From an uncultured Bacteroidota bacterium (GTDB lineage Bacteria > Bacteroidota > Bacteroidia > Bacteroidales > VadinHA17), in assembly GCA_903824785.1 (NCBI GenBank), contig CAIJYD010000075.1, positions 1-50,062 of the forward strand: a DNA stretch of 50,062 nucleotides, read 5' to 3'. Below, one piece after another: positions 1-8,703 of this stretch (its first letter is position 1; each line of letters begins with the position of its first letter). The notes beneath the pieces are model-generated. The model searched no databases, was not told the origin of the DNA, and was given only the letters and a program-made list of their open reading frames with translations. The position numbers were made by a program, and so were the translations under genes.

Positions 1-75
1 AAGAACATTCTTGCCAGCCTCATGCTCCTTCAGGGCTCCGGTTATCTGGCTCTCGGTAAATCTCGTCTTTTTCAT
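1..75 (-). CDS. IS3-family transposase OrfA, N-terminal fragment (runs off window)
   Basis: The minus-strand reading starts with ATG at 75-73 and gives 25 residues beginning MKKTRFTESQITGALKEHE, the classic N-terminus of the helix-turn-helix OrfA of IS3 elements (consensus of the type MKKSRFTESQI...LKE.EAG). OrfA carries the DNA-binding HTH and is normally fused to the DDE-domain OrfB by programmed -1 frameshifting. Only the N-terminus is in the window, so whether the element is intact cannot be judged. Confidence 0.8.
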   Translation of the reverse strand, partial: MKKTRFTESQITGALKEHEAGKNVL

Positions 76-106
76 ATACAAGTTTAAAGTTAGACACTTT
101 TGTCCA
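1..106 (-). mobile_element. IS3-family insertion sequence, partial (one end)
   Basis: The left edge of the window holds the beginning of an IS3-type orfA on the minus strand plus a short terminal stretch. IS3-family elements usually end in TG...CA, and the sequence leaving the orfA start ends in TGTCCA at 101-106, so I place the element end near 106. This boundary is inferred: the other inverted repeat and the target duplication lie outside the window. The rest of the element is beyond the left edge. Confidence 0.6.
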
Positions 107-281
107 ATTTTAACTTGTAGGATTTTTAGGGATACTTACATAGTTTAATCACCCCTTTTGCATTTTCTCCTTCTATAAAAATTACATTTATCTGTCTCAT
201 TTTGTCAATTATGATTAATTTTATTTGTCGGCTATTTGAGAGATATTTAATGCAAAGCGATACTGTAAATCAGATTATTCA

Positions 282-1349
282 ATGAAATTAGAAGAGCTTG
301 GCTATAACAGCGAACTTGAGAAGTTCATAACAGACAATAACCTCAGCAGCTTTGAGACAGGAAGGGTTATTGCTGAACATAAGGAAAGATATATCGTAAG
401 AACAGCTAATGGTGAGTACGACGCTGAGATTAGCGGGAACTTGCGCTTTTCGGCAAAAAGCCGTGAGGATTTTCCTGCTGTAGGGGACTGGGTAGCCATT
501 TCCGTTTTTGACTCCGACTTTTCAATAATACATAAAATCCTACCGCGTTTATCTGTTATTAAAAGGGAGGCGGTCGGTCAGTATGGTGAGATCCAGATTA
601 TTGCAACTAACATCGATTATGCTCTGTTAGTCCAGGCTGTCGACCGCGATTTTAATATCAACAGACTGGAAAGATACCTGACCATCTGCTATTCATCGAA
701 AGTAAAACCTGTTATAGTGCTGAGCAAAACCGATTTAATATCACCGGATCAGATTTCTGATATACTGGAAAAGATAAAAACCCGGATAAATAATGTTTCT
801 GTCATTGCCATTAGCAACGAAACTCACGATGGATATGAAGCTATAAACAGTATCATCGAAAAGGGAAAAACATATTGCATGCTCGGCTCTTCAGGTGCCG
901 GGAAATCTACACTCCTAAATAATCTCTCGGGAAAAGAGATAATGAGAACCGATACCATCAGCTCCAGCACTAACAGGGGAAGACATATTACAAGTCACAG
1001 AGAATTGATTGTTCTTGAAAATGGCGGGATATTAGTTGACAACCCTGGAATGAGAGAGGTAGGTATCGCTGATTCAACCGGCGGATTGGAAATTACTTTC
1101 GATAAAATTACGGCCCTTTCCCAATATTGCAGGTTCAGGGATTGCACCCACAGCAATGAATCGGGTTGTTCAGTTATTGAAGCTGTCGAAAACGGTCTGA
1201 TAGAAAAAGCCTCCTATGAAAACTACCTGAAGATGGAAAAAGAAAAGGCCCATTTTGAATCAACTGTTGAGGAGAGAAGGAAAAAAGATAAAGCCTTTGG
1301 AAAGGTCTTAAAGAATTATAAAAAGAATATGAAGGATAATAAGTTTTGA
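282..1349 (+). CDS. rsgA: Ribosome small-subunit-dependent GTPase A (RsgA/YjeQ)
   Basis: Circularly permuted GTPase that acts late in 30S subunit maturation in the cytoplasm. The 355-aa protein shows an N-terminal OB-fold-like region (about residues 20-110, with VGDWV), then the G motifs in permuted order: NKxD-type LSKTDL near residue 147, the P-loop GSSGAGKSTL near 201, and DNPGM (G3) near 252. A Cys/His zinc-binding region, CRFRDCTHSNESGC, follows near 281-297. Length and order are normal for the family. The start at 282 is the first in-frame ATG and leaves a full OB-fold. The gene stands alone, 175 bp after the IS end; I see no clear -7 box in front of it. Confidence 0.95.
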   Translation: MKLEELGYNSELEKFITDNNLSSFETGRVIAEHKERYIVRTANGEYDAEISGNLRFSAKSREDFPAVGDWVAISVFDSDFSIIHKILPRLSVIKREAVGQYGEIQIIATNIDYALLVQAVDRDFNINRLERYLTICYSSKVKPVIVLSKTDLISPDQISDILEKIKTRINNVSVIAISNETHDGYEAINSIIEKGKTYCMLGSSGAGKSTLLNNLSGKEIMRTDTISSSTNRGRHITSHRELIVLENGGILVDNPGMREVGIADSTGGLEITFDKITALSQYCRFRDCTHSNESGCSVIEAVENGLIEKASYENYLKMEKEKAHFESTVEERRKKDKAFGKVLKNYKKNMKDNKF

Positions 1350-1362
1350 GATATTTTGTAAG

Positions 1363-1897
1363 TTATTTCACCTCACCATAACAGATGTTTCCGTCAGGCA
1401 TATTATTGTTGAGCCTGGTCGACACAATAGTCTCAAATATTCTTTTTGCAGCCTCAGTGGAATTACTGTAAGGACAAACCTCTTTGCCACTTTCTGTTAA
1501 CATGAGATGCAGGTGAGGGTATCCAAGGTCGCCGATAAGCAGATCGGTAATAACATCACCGGTACTTACGTCCTGACCGACTTTCACCTTAATTGCCTCT
1601 CTCTGAGCATTTTTAAGGTCTGTATTGATTGTTGATGGCTCAAGTACGAGGCTCACGCTCCATTTGAGATTAATGGAAATCTCAACCGTCATTAATAACT
1701 GGTTGATTGGAGTTGAATAAGGGTTTTCCGCTACTTTAATGGCTGTTATCTTGCCATTAACAGGCGAAACTATCTGCGTCTTTACAAGTGATTGTTTAAC
1801 AACCAGATCTATGCCATTATGTGGTTCCGTTCCACTCCAGTAGTGCTGGCAGAAAAACACAAAACAATGCTTTCAACGTAAACCTTATGTTCTTCAT
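1363..1897 (-). pseudogene. M23-family metallopeptidase remnant, frameshifted after the signal peptide
   Basis: A minus-strand frame from about 1860 to 1363 encodes an M23/LytM-like zinc peptidase core: HNGIDL (first ligands H and D), a beta-rich middle with VSPVNGKI, and HLHL (the HxH motif). Its only in-frame start is a GTG with no export signal. A good signal peptide (MKNIRFTLKALFCVFLPALL) starts at ATG 1897 in another frame and hits a stop at 1819-1817. Removing one base from the A5 run at 1853-1857 (T5 in the gene) would join the two frames. The segment that normally precedes HxGxD is also very short, so the gene looks degraded or carries a sequencing indel. It lies convergent with rsgA and downstream of acs. 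If intact it would be a periplasmic cell-wall peptidase or an inactive homologue. Confidence 0.65.
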
Positions 1898-1921
1898 AGA
1901 ATTCTGTTCTGAAGTTTAAAA

Positions 1922-1958
1922 TACACCCTGCAGCCAAGAGGCCACAGGGTGAAGTATT
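1922..1958 (-). terminator. Probable intrinsic terminator after acs
   Basis: An inverted repeat with core CACCCTG / CAGGGTG (perfect 7 bp, with AATAC/GTATT flanking arms offset by a small bulge) lies just downstream of the acs stop codon on the minus strand and is followed by a short T run (TATTTT). The weak T run lowers confidence. Confidence 0.5.
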
Positions 1959-1973
1959 TCTTATCTGAATTTC

Positions 1974-3923
1974 TTATAAACTTGCCCTCAGCTGAATCAG
2001 AATATCGACAATTGAAGGGTCAGCAAGGGTAGATGTATCTCCAAGATTCTCAATATCATTTGAAGCAATTTTCCGAAGAATACGCCGCATAATTTTCCCT
2101 GAACGTGTTTTTGGAAGCCCCGGTGCAATAAGGATCTGATCGGGAGTTGCAAAAGCCCCGATATGACGCCTTACCTCATTCCTTAATTCTCCAACCAGCT
2201 CCTCATCAACTTCATAACCATCCTTCAGGATAACATAAGCAAATATCCCTTCACCTTTAACTGCATGCGGGAATCCTACTACAGCTGCCTCTGAACAATA
2301 AGTATGTGATACCAGAGCACTCTCTATTTCAGCAGAACCAATCCTGTGGCCCGATACATTCATCACGTCGTCTACTCGTCCGGTCAGCCAGTAATATCCA
2401 TCTGCATCGCGTGTAGCACCGTCACCGGTTAAATAATATCCCCTGAATTCCTTAAGGTAGGTTTCATAAAAACGCATATGATCGCCCTGAATGGTACGAG
2501 CCATGCTTGGCCATGGACCTTTTATTGCCAGAAGTCCTGAAGCCTCTGTCTCTTTAATTTCTTCTCCCGCCGGATTCAGAAGAACCGGCTCAATACCAAA
2601 AAAAGGTAAAGTAGCCGAACCTGGCTTGGTTGGGGTAGCACCCGGAAGCGGTGAGATAAGTATTCCGCCTGTCTCTGTCTGCCACCAGGTATCGACAATC
2701 GAACATCGACCCTCACCTACCACATCGTAATACCACTGCCAGGTGTCAGGATTTATCGGTTCTCCAACTGTGCCAAGTACGCGAAGGGAAGATTTGTCAT
2801 ACTTCTTAACAAAACTATCGCCTTCCCTTTGAATTGCTCGTAAAGCTGTAGGAGCCGTATAAAACTGATTAATCTTTAACCTTTCAACCATCTCCCAGTA
2901 TCTGCCGGCATCGGGGTAATTTGGGACACTCTCAAAAAGCACTGTGGTGGCACCATTTAATAATGGACCATAAACAACATAAGAGTGTCCTGTAATCCAC
3001 CCAATATCAGCCACGCAGGCATATACTTCTCCTTCTCTGTAATCAAATACATATTTATGGGTCAAAGCTGTGTACAAAAGATAACCGGCAGTTGTATGGG
3101 AAACTCCTTTGGGTTTACCTGTACTTCCGGATGTATAAAGCAGAAACAAAGTATCTTCCGAATCCATATGCTCTATAGGACAATAGGGACGTTCTCCCTC
3201 CATCGCTTCATCAAGCCATATATCGCGTGGCGGATAAAATGGGATTTTAACATTGGTACGTCTGGCTATGAATACATGTTCAATGCTCGGGCAGGCCATA
3301 ACAGCTTCATCTGTCATTCGCTTAAGCGGAATGATTTTCTTACCACGTACAATTTCATCAGCCGTTATCACAGCTTTGCATTTAGCATCATTTATTCTGT
3401 CACGAAGCGATTCAGCGCTAAACCCTGCAAAAACAACCGAATGCACAGCACCGATCCGTGCACAGGCAAGCATGGCATATACAGCTTCCGGAATCATTGG
3501 CATATATATAGCCACACGATCTCGCTTACGTATACCATTATGCCTCAGTACGTTGGCCAGACGAGAAACTTTGCGTTGCAGCTCCCTGTAGGTGATCCTC
3601 TGCTCATTCCCCGGTTCGTCAGGTTCCCAGATAATCGCAACCTGATCACCCCTGTCCTTAACATGCCTGTCCACACAATTCTCACAGGCATTGAGTTTTC
3701 CTCCAAGAAACCACGAAACTAATCCCTCCGTAAAATCGCAATCGCTTACCAGCTGAAAATCATGCTGCCAGTGTAACATCTCATGGGCTTTCTTTTCCCA
3801 GAATTCTGAATTATTTGTTATGCTGTCTGCATACATTTCCTTGTATTCTTCAAGAGAGGAGACATAAGAATCCTTAAAAAGAACCTTATTCGGCAGGTTT
3901 GATCCGGAATTATTTTTCGCCAT
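1974..3923 (-). CDS. acs: Acetyl-CoA synthetase (AMP-forming)
   Basis: Activates acetate to acetyl-CoA through acetyl-AMP in the cytoplasm. The 649-aa protein has the full length of Acs. The AMP-binding P-loop YTSGSTGKPKG is near residue 261, the signature DTWWQTETGG follows, and TGRVDDVMNVSGHRI marks the hinge and start of the C-terminal domain. The C-terminal PKTRSGKIMRR (about 605-615) carries the catalytic lysine that is acetylated by Pat-type enzymes in other bacteria. The start at 3923 gives a normal N-terminus. It is divergent from the GH172 gene. A consensus Bacteroidota promoter lies about 285 nt upstream (4208-4237), which would give a long leader. A hairpin terminator follows the gene. 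Confidence 0.97.
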   Translation of the reverse strand: MAKNNSGSNLPNKVLFKDSYVSSLEEYKEMYADSITNNSEFWEKKAHEMLHWQHDFQLVSDCDFTEGLVSWFLGGKLNACENCVDRHVKDRGDQVAIIWEPDEPGNEQRITYRELQRKVSRLANVLRHNGIRKRDRVAIYMPMIPEAVYAMLACARIGAVHSVVFAGFSAESLRDRINDAKCKAVITADEIVRGKKIIPLKRMTDEAVMACPSIEHVFIARRTNVKIPFYPPRDIWLDEAMEGERPYCPIEHMDSEDTLFLLYTSGSTGKPKGVSHTTAGYLLYTALTHKYVFDYREGEVYACVADIGWITGHSYVVYGPLLNGATTVLFESVPNYPDAGRYWEMVERLKINQFYTAPTALRAIQREGDSFVKKYDKSSLRVLGTVGEPINPDTWQWYYDVVGEGRCSIVDTWWQTETGGILISPLPGATPTKPGSATLPFFGIEPVLLNPAGEEIKETEASGLLAIKGPWPSMARTIQGDHMRFYETYLKEFRGYYLTGDGATRDADGYYWLTGRVDDVMNVSGHRIGSAEIESALVSHTYCSEAAVVGFPHAVKGEGIFAYVILKDGYEVDEELVGELRNEVRRHIGAFATPDQILIAPGLPKTRSGKIMRRILRKIASNDIENLGDTSTLADPSIVDILIQLRASL

Positions 3924-4242
3924 GATGGTAAATTTTATTAATTTCTGAGTCTAAATATACGAGAGTTGATATGTAGCGTTACCAAAATATGATATATATG
4001 CAATTAAATTGCCATTTTTCCTTGATATATTTAATTTTTCCACAGATAACTTCAGTCATAATCCTGAATCTGATCAGACTTCCGTAAGATACTGGGATGA
4101 AACAAGAATAAAAAAGAGACAAAGTATTACAATTAAATTACAGTTTTTTCATACATTGGCAGATACCCTGTCCAAATCCTAAATGGTTGATTTAAATGAA
4201 TATGAAACAAAAATATAACGGAGTAAATATTATATACAACCC
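3924..4242. other. Divergent intergenic region acs / GH172
   Basis: About 320 nt with no credible coding sequence on either strand. Apart from the minus-strand promoter match at its right end I see no strong hairpin, repeat or plus-strand TAnnTTTG box. It presumably holds the regulatory sequences of both flanking genes. Confidence 0.5.
4208..4237 (-). promoter_or_regulatory. Candidate promoter for acs (TTG-N19-TATTTTTG)
   Basis: On the minus strand TTG (4237-4235) is followed after 19 nt by TATTTTTG (4215-4208), an exact match to the Bacteroidota -33/-7 consensus TTG-N17-23-TAnnTTTG. Transcription would start near 4203 and leave an acs leader of about 280 nt. The -33 element is 5 nt from the divergent GH172 start codon. 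In AT-rich DNA such matches can occur by chance. Confidence 0.45.
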
Positions 4243-6243
4243 ATGAAACAATTATTATCTATACTGAGCGCATGTATGATCTTAACTGCATGCCGTACCG
4301 AAAAATCTCCGGGAAATGAACCTATCCCTGAAGAGCCTCATTCACTGGCCGGTGAATTAAAGGCTTTGTATGACATCAGTTCTCTTCCCCGCTACTTAAC
4401 CAATACAGAGAATGCCCAGATATCAAGTTACGACACTACCGGAAAAAACGATGACGGTTTTAATGGTTTATATTCATTCATAAGAAGAAACAGCGATAGC
4501 AGTCTGGTCTTACTCGATCTCAAAGGGGGTGGCGTCATCAACAGAATCTGGACAGCAACACCCACAATGGATACTCTCGATTTTTTCATTGATGATGATA
4601 ACAAAATCTCCTTCTCAATCTGCTTCAGCGACCTCTTTTCAGGCAAAATATTCCCTTTTACACCACCTTTATGCGGAAATCAGCTCGGAGGATCATATTG
4701 TTACTTGCCTGTCCCGTTTGAGAAAAGCTGCAAGATAGTATTCCGGGGAAAAAAGATCCAGTTTCACCAGATTCAATACAGGATGTACGAAGAGGGGGCA
4801 AAGATAAAATCCTTCTCGCCTCTCCTTAATCAGGAAGAAAAAAATGCAATAGCCGGAATTTCAACACTCTGGAATAAAAAGAAGAGGTCAGTAACTGATT
4901 TCTCTTCCTCCATTCTCACCAAATCTTCAAGTCAGGTTAAACTTGAACCCGGAAAAACAATAACTGTTTTCAAAACTAATAAAGGAGGCCGCATTGCAGC
5001 CATTGAGATCTCTCCGGCAAATGCCTTCGAAGGGTTAATAAAAGACACCGATATTAGAATTACCTGGGATGGAGAGGCAAATCCTTCCGTATTTTGTCCG
5101 GTGGCTGATTTTTTCGGCTATGCTTTCGGAACAGCCTCTATGCAGAGCTTACTGCTGGGAAGCAAGGATAACGTGAACTATTGCTATTTCCCGATGCCAT
5201 TTGATAACTCTGCAAAAATTGAACTGATCCGCAGACAGACTGAATCAGGCTCACAGAACCCGGCCGACATTACAGTACAGGTATGGTATTCATCAGAAAA
5301 AAGAGTTACTGAAGAGGAGGGAAAATTTTCCGTTTACTGGAATAAGAATTTGAAATCGCTGACCGGCAAGCCTCATATTTTTTCAGACATCAGAGGAAAA
5401 GGGCATTATGTTGGTACTATACTTCAGGCACAGGGAATGATGGCAGGCATGACTCAATTTTTTGAAGGAGATGATTCTGCATCTATTGATGGAATATTTC
5501 GCCTTCACGGAACCGGTTCAGAAGACTATTTCAATGGCGGATGGTATGCTTTGCTGGACAGGTGGGATGGCAGAATGAGTCTGCCCCTCCATGGGTCGCT
5601 CGGCTATTCCCTCCCCTACTGCCGGACCGGAGGCTACAGGCTCTATATCTCTGATAAACTGTCCTTTGAAAAAAGCTTCTTTAACAGTATTGAACACGGT
5701 CCTGTCGGCAACAGATTTCCGGTTGACTACACCTCAGTCGGACTTTACTATTCCGATTCTCCACCTGAAAGAATTGCTGAACCAACCGGGGAATTGTGTA
5801 AAGTGTTTATCCCCGATACTTTGATAATATATCCTCAGTTAGTTGATTACAACATGTTCGGGAACATGAATGTAGTTACTTCATGGAAATACCGAACCGG
5901 AGGAGAGAGCTACCTATTTACACCGGGTATTAATTCATTGCTGAGAATTTCATTAAAGGAAATTCCCAGGGGAGAGTATGAACTGTTTTTTGATATTATG
6001 AAAGAACCTTCAGGCTGCGATTTTTCAATCTGGCAGCGGCAAAAACCTGTGTCAGACTGGATCTCAGGTTACAATAGTACTGAAGAGAGAGCAAAAAATA
6101 TTTATATATGCAATATTTCCCTTTCAGAATCTGAAGAAACGATAACTATTCGTTTTAAGACCGACAAACAAAAGAATAGTCTTCTCTTAAACAGGATGAT
6201 CCTGATCAAAGCAAAGTCGCAACCTCCTCCCTCTGGTTTATGA
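4243..6243 (+). CDS. GH172-type (DUF2961) glycoside hydrolase, predicted lipoprotein
   Basis: A 666-aa exported protein. It begins with a lipoprotein signal peptide ending in the lipobox LTAC (Cys about residue 17), so it should be anchored in the outer or inner membrane. The diagnostic stretch GTGSEDYFNGGWY near residue 423 matches the DUF2961/GH172 core, in which the Glu of (T/S)ED is a catalytic residue in characterised fructo- and arabinofuranosidases. Two jelly-roll-like halves (a repeated pattern of CYLPVPFEKSCKIVF and CYFPMPFDNSAKIEL) fit the GH172 double beta-jelly-roll fold. A C-terminal beta domain follows (after about residue 540). It is followed 123 nt later, with no terminator, by a GH5-like gene, so co-transcription is likely. 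The exact substrate (furanoside type) cannot be read from sequence. Confidence 0.85.
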   Translation: MKQLLSILSACMILTACRTEKSPGNEPIPEEPHSLAGELKALYDISSLPRYLTNTENAQISSYDTTGKNDDGFNGLYSFIRRNSDSSLVLLDLKGGGVINRIWTATPTMDTLDFFIDDDNKISFSICFSDLFSGKIFPFTPPLCGNQLGGSYCYLPVPFEKSCKIVFRGKKIQFHQIQYRMYEEGAKIKSFSPLLNQEEKNAIAGISTLWNKKKRSVTDFSSSILTKSSSQVKLEPGKTITVFKTNKGGRIAAIEISPANAFEGLIKDTDIRITWDGEANPSVFCPVADFFGYAFGTASMQSLLLGSKDNVNYCYFPMPFDNSAKIELIRRQTESGSQNPADITVQVWYSSEKRVTEEEGKFSVYWNKNLKSLTGKPHIFSDIRGKGHYVGTILQAQGMMAGMTQFFEGDDSASIDGIFRLHGTGSEDYFNGGWYALLDRWDGRMSLPLHGSLGYSLPYCRTGGYRLYISDKLSFEKSFFNSIEHGPVGNRFPVDYTSVGLYYSDSPPERIAEPTGELCKVFIPDTLIIYPQLVDYNMFGNMNVVTSWKYRTGGESYLFTPGINSLLRISLKEIPRGEYELFFDIMKEPSGCDFSIWQRQKPVSDWISGYNSTEERAKNIYICNISLSESEETITIRFKTDKQKNSLLLNRMILIKAKSQPPPSGL

Positions 6244-6366
6244 TCCGAAGTCCGGATAAAAACCTAAGGAGAAAAGGAAAAAAGCAGACAGAGCTAAAAA
6301 GAATGCGATGATTATTCCGGAATTTTCAAAAGAATAATTAATTTTAATTACACAAAATTAACCATT

Positions 6367-7530
6367 ATGAAGAACAGCAAAATTGATCGACGTGTATTTA
6401 TCAGAAATACTACCATGGCTGCCACAGCTATGGCATTAACAGGAAACAGTGCATTTACATCAAGCCCGTTTCCGCCTAAAAACAAATTACCCCGTTGGAA
6501 AGGGTTTAACCTGCTCGATTTCTTTACACCTTCTATTCCGGAGAAAAACAGATCATCCAATACCACCGAGGATGATTTCAAATGGATGGCTGCATGGGGT
6601 TTCGATTTTGTAAGAATTCCTATGGCCTATCCCCGTTATCTTTCTTTTGACCGTTCGAAAAACATAACCGTGGAAGAGGTATATAAAACTGACCCAAAGG
6701 CTCTTGAAGAGGTTGATCAGTTGATATATCTGGCCCATAAACATGGATTGCATGTCAGCCTTAATCTTCACAGAGGTCCGGGATATTGTATTAATGCCGG
6801 GTTCCACGAACCATTTAATCTGTGGAAAGACAAGGAAGCTCAGGATGCTTTTAATTTTCATTGGGGTATGTGGGCTGAACGATATAAGACAATTTCTTCT
6901 GAAAAATTAAGTTTCGACCTGCTTAATGAACCTGCCTACATTGAAGATATGAACGACCAGTTCGCCAAAAAAGGCCCCGTTCCGGGGGATACATACCGTA
7001 AGGTTGCTGAAGGTGCTTCAAAAGCGATAAGAGCAGCAAGTCCAGACAGGCTTATTGTTGCAGACGGGAACAGCGGCGGAAACAATGTCATTCCTGAGCT
7101 TGTTGATCTGAATATTGCACAGAGTTGCCGTGGGTACTGGCCGGGAACTATATCTCACTACCAGGCTCCATGGGTATGGAAAGACCCGTCAAAAGCTCCA
7201 ACCCCGGTATGGCCCGGAACCATTGACGGAAAGTATTACAGCAGGGAATCACTCGAGGAGTTCTACAAACCGTGGATCGCTCTTGTGGAAAAAGGAGTCG
7301 GGGTTCATTGCGGAGAATGCGGATGCTGGAGAAATACCCCTCATGAAGTATTTCTGGCATGGTTCGGCGATGTTATTGACATTCTTACCAAAAATAATAT
7401 TGGCTATGCTCTCTGGAACTTCAGAGGTGATTTTGGCATTCTCGATTCAGGACGTGCCGATGTAAAATACACAGACTGGTATGGTCATAAGCTCGACAGC
7501 AAATTGCTTGAGATGCTGAAAAAATACTAA
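6367..7530 (+). CDS. Tat-exported GH5-like glycoside hydrolase (cellulase family)
   Basis: The 387-aa protein starts with a twin-arginine-type leader (DRRVFIRNTTMAATAMAL), suggesting folded export. The body is a clan-A TIM barrel: FDFVRIPMAYPRY early, SLNLHRGPGY (usual GH5 position of the barrel His/Arg), LLNEPAY with the predicted acid/base Glu near 188, and HCGECGCW with the predicted nucleophile Glu near 316, ending with WNFRGDFGILDSGR. This is the usual GH5 length and motif order. It lies behind the GH172 gene with no internal promoter or terminator visible, so the two probably form one operon. A long bidirectional terminator follows. GH5 covers many beta-glycan specificities, so the substrate is not called. 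Confidence 0.88.
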   Translation: MKNSKIDRRVFIRNTTMAATAMALTGNSAFTSSPFPPKNKLPRWKGFNLLDFFTPSIPEKNRSSNTTEDDFKWMAAWGFDFVRIPMAYPRYLSFDRSKNITVEEVYKTDPKALEEVDQLIYLAHKHGLHVSLNLHRGPGYCINAGFHEPFNLWKDKEAQDAFNFHWGMWAERYKTISSEKLSFDLLNEPAYIEDMNDQFAKKGPVPGDTYRKVAEGASKAIRAASPDRLIVADGNSGGNNVIPELVDLNIAQSCRGYWPGTISHYQAPWVWKDPSKAPTPVWPGTIDGKYYSRESLEEFYKPWIALVEKGVGVHCGECGCWRNTPHEVFLAWFGDVIDILTKNNIGYALWNFRGDFGILDSGRADVKYTDWYGHKLDSKLLEMLKKY

Positions 7531-7547
7531 TGACGCATTAAAAAACC

Positions 7548-7622
7548 AAGGGCTGGAAATCTTTTACCGCATCTGACAACCTTCTGAAAAAGGTGATCAA
7601 CGAAAGATTTCCAACCCTTTTT
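7548..7622 (+). terminator. Bidirectional intrinsic terminator between convergent genes
   Basis: A 17-nt inverted repeat (7548-7564 with 7603-7619, 16 of 17 positions matching) encloses a 38-nt loop that itself holds a small hairpin. On the plus strand it ends CCCTTTTT, and on the minus strand it ends CCCTTGGTTTTTT, so it can stop transcripts of the GH5-like gene and of the convergent isomerase-like gene. Confidence 0.8.
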
Positions 7623-7690
7623 AATTTGCATGATAATAATTCCCTGATAATGACCAGAGGATCATATAATACATGCCATTCTTAGGTCTT

Positions 7691-8530
7691 CTACACGCAG
7701 GCCATCACGCCTTTGAAATATCCTATTGATTCGCAGATGCCCGGAAGCGGATCACTCATATCCTTCTCAAATTCAAGACTGCATTTCCCGCTGTATTTAA
7801 TTTTGCGAAGAGTGGCAATAACCTTAGGAATATCTATCATCCCACGACCAATCTCTACCGTTTTACCCTCCTTCAAAGGTTTGTCAACATCCTTTATATG
7901 CAGATCGAATATACGCTTGCTGTATCTTTTAATATCAACAGAAGGATCTTCCCCATCTCTTGTAGTATGTCCGATATCGATACAGATCCCAATTCGTGGA
8001 TCAAGGTCTTTTACATGATCCCAAATATCTGTAGCATTGGGATACAATGGGTTATCCGGACCATGGTTATGTATCGCCAGCTTGATGTCGTATGTTTTTA
8101 TTTTCTTTTCCACATAGGGCAGAAGTTTGTATTCAGGTGCCCCGACAATCATTTTAACCCCTGCCATTTTTGCATATTCAAAAGCCTGATCAACTGATTC
8201 CTCGGTTTTCATATAAACCACACCTACAGTATAAACATTTATTCCGGCAGCCTTAAACTTATTCAGAACTGAATTGATCTGCTCCTGAGTGCTGTTCATG
8301 GGCATATGGAAATCTTTTATCGAGAGATTGGTGACATTAATCTTTTTCATCATTTCAATGGACTTCTCAACAGTAACTTCCTTAAAAGTATAACCTGCTA
8401 TTCCAAGTGTGAAAAGATCTTCTGATTTCCGGGCAACTGCGGAAATTCCGGATGATGCATAAACAGAGGAGACACCGGCTGCCAGGATGCCTGTACCTGC
8501 TAACTTAAAAAACTGACGACGTGACTTCAT
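7691..8530 (-). CDS. Sugar phosphate isomerase/epimerase-family TIM barrel, Tat-exported
   Basis: A 279-aa protein with a Tat-like leader (SRRQFFKLAGTGILAAG) followed by a xylose-isomerase-like (AP endonuclease 2) TIM barrel. Metal and substrate positions typical for the family are visible: LAIHNHGP, GICIDIGHTTRDG, LHIKDVD and CSLEFEKD. Members are exported proteins in Bacteroidota that often sit beside glycoside hydrolase and keto-sugar degradation genes, which fits the GH172/GH5 neighbours here (convergent). The real substrate is unknown. A TATCTTTG -7-like box on the minus strand at 8676-8669 could place the start of transcription about 134 nt upstream, although no -33 TTG is seen at the proper spacing. 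Confidence 0.82.
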   Translation of the reverse strand: MKSRRQFFKLAGTGILAAGVSSVYASSGISAVARKSEDLFTLGIAGYTFKEVTVEKSIEMMKKINVTNLSIKDFHMPMNSTQEQINSVLNKFKAAGINVYTVGVVYMKTEESVDQAFEYAKMAGVKMIVGAPEYKLLPYVEKKIKTYDIKLAIHNHGPDNPLYPNATDIWDHVKDLDPRIGICIDIGHTTRDGEDPSVDIKRYSKRIFDLHIKDVDKPLKEGKTVEIGRGMIDIPKVIATLRKIKYSGKCSLEFEKDMSDPLPGICESIGYFKGVMACV

Positions 8531-8703
8531 AATCTCATTTTAATTTTATAAAACATTTGTTAATAAACATTTATCCCGTAAACCTCAGCTTCATAAGCGA
8601 AAGGGCTCATGCCGACTGTGAAAAAATTCAGTTAAACATAATTGATAAAGAATTTAAGAGGCTCCTTTCAAAGATAAGAAATGTTTTAACCTGACAGCCA
8701 TAT

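Noticed and set aside
2985-3722. 245-codon open frame on the plus strand opposite acs
   Set aside because: It lies wholly antisense to a clear acs reading frame with full motifs; its protein has unlikely composition (Cys- and His-rich, no recognisable domain).
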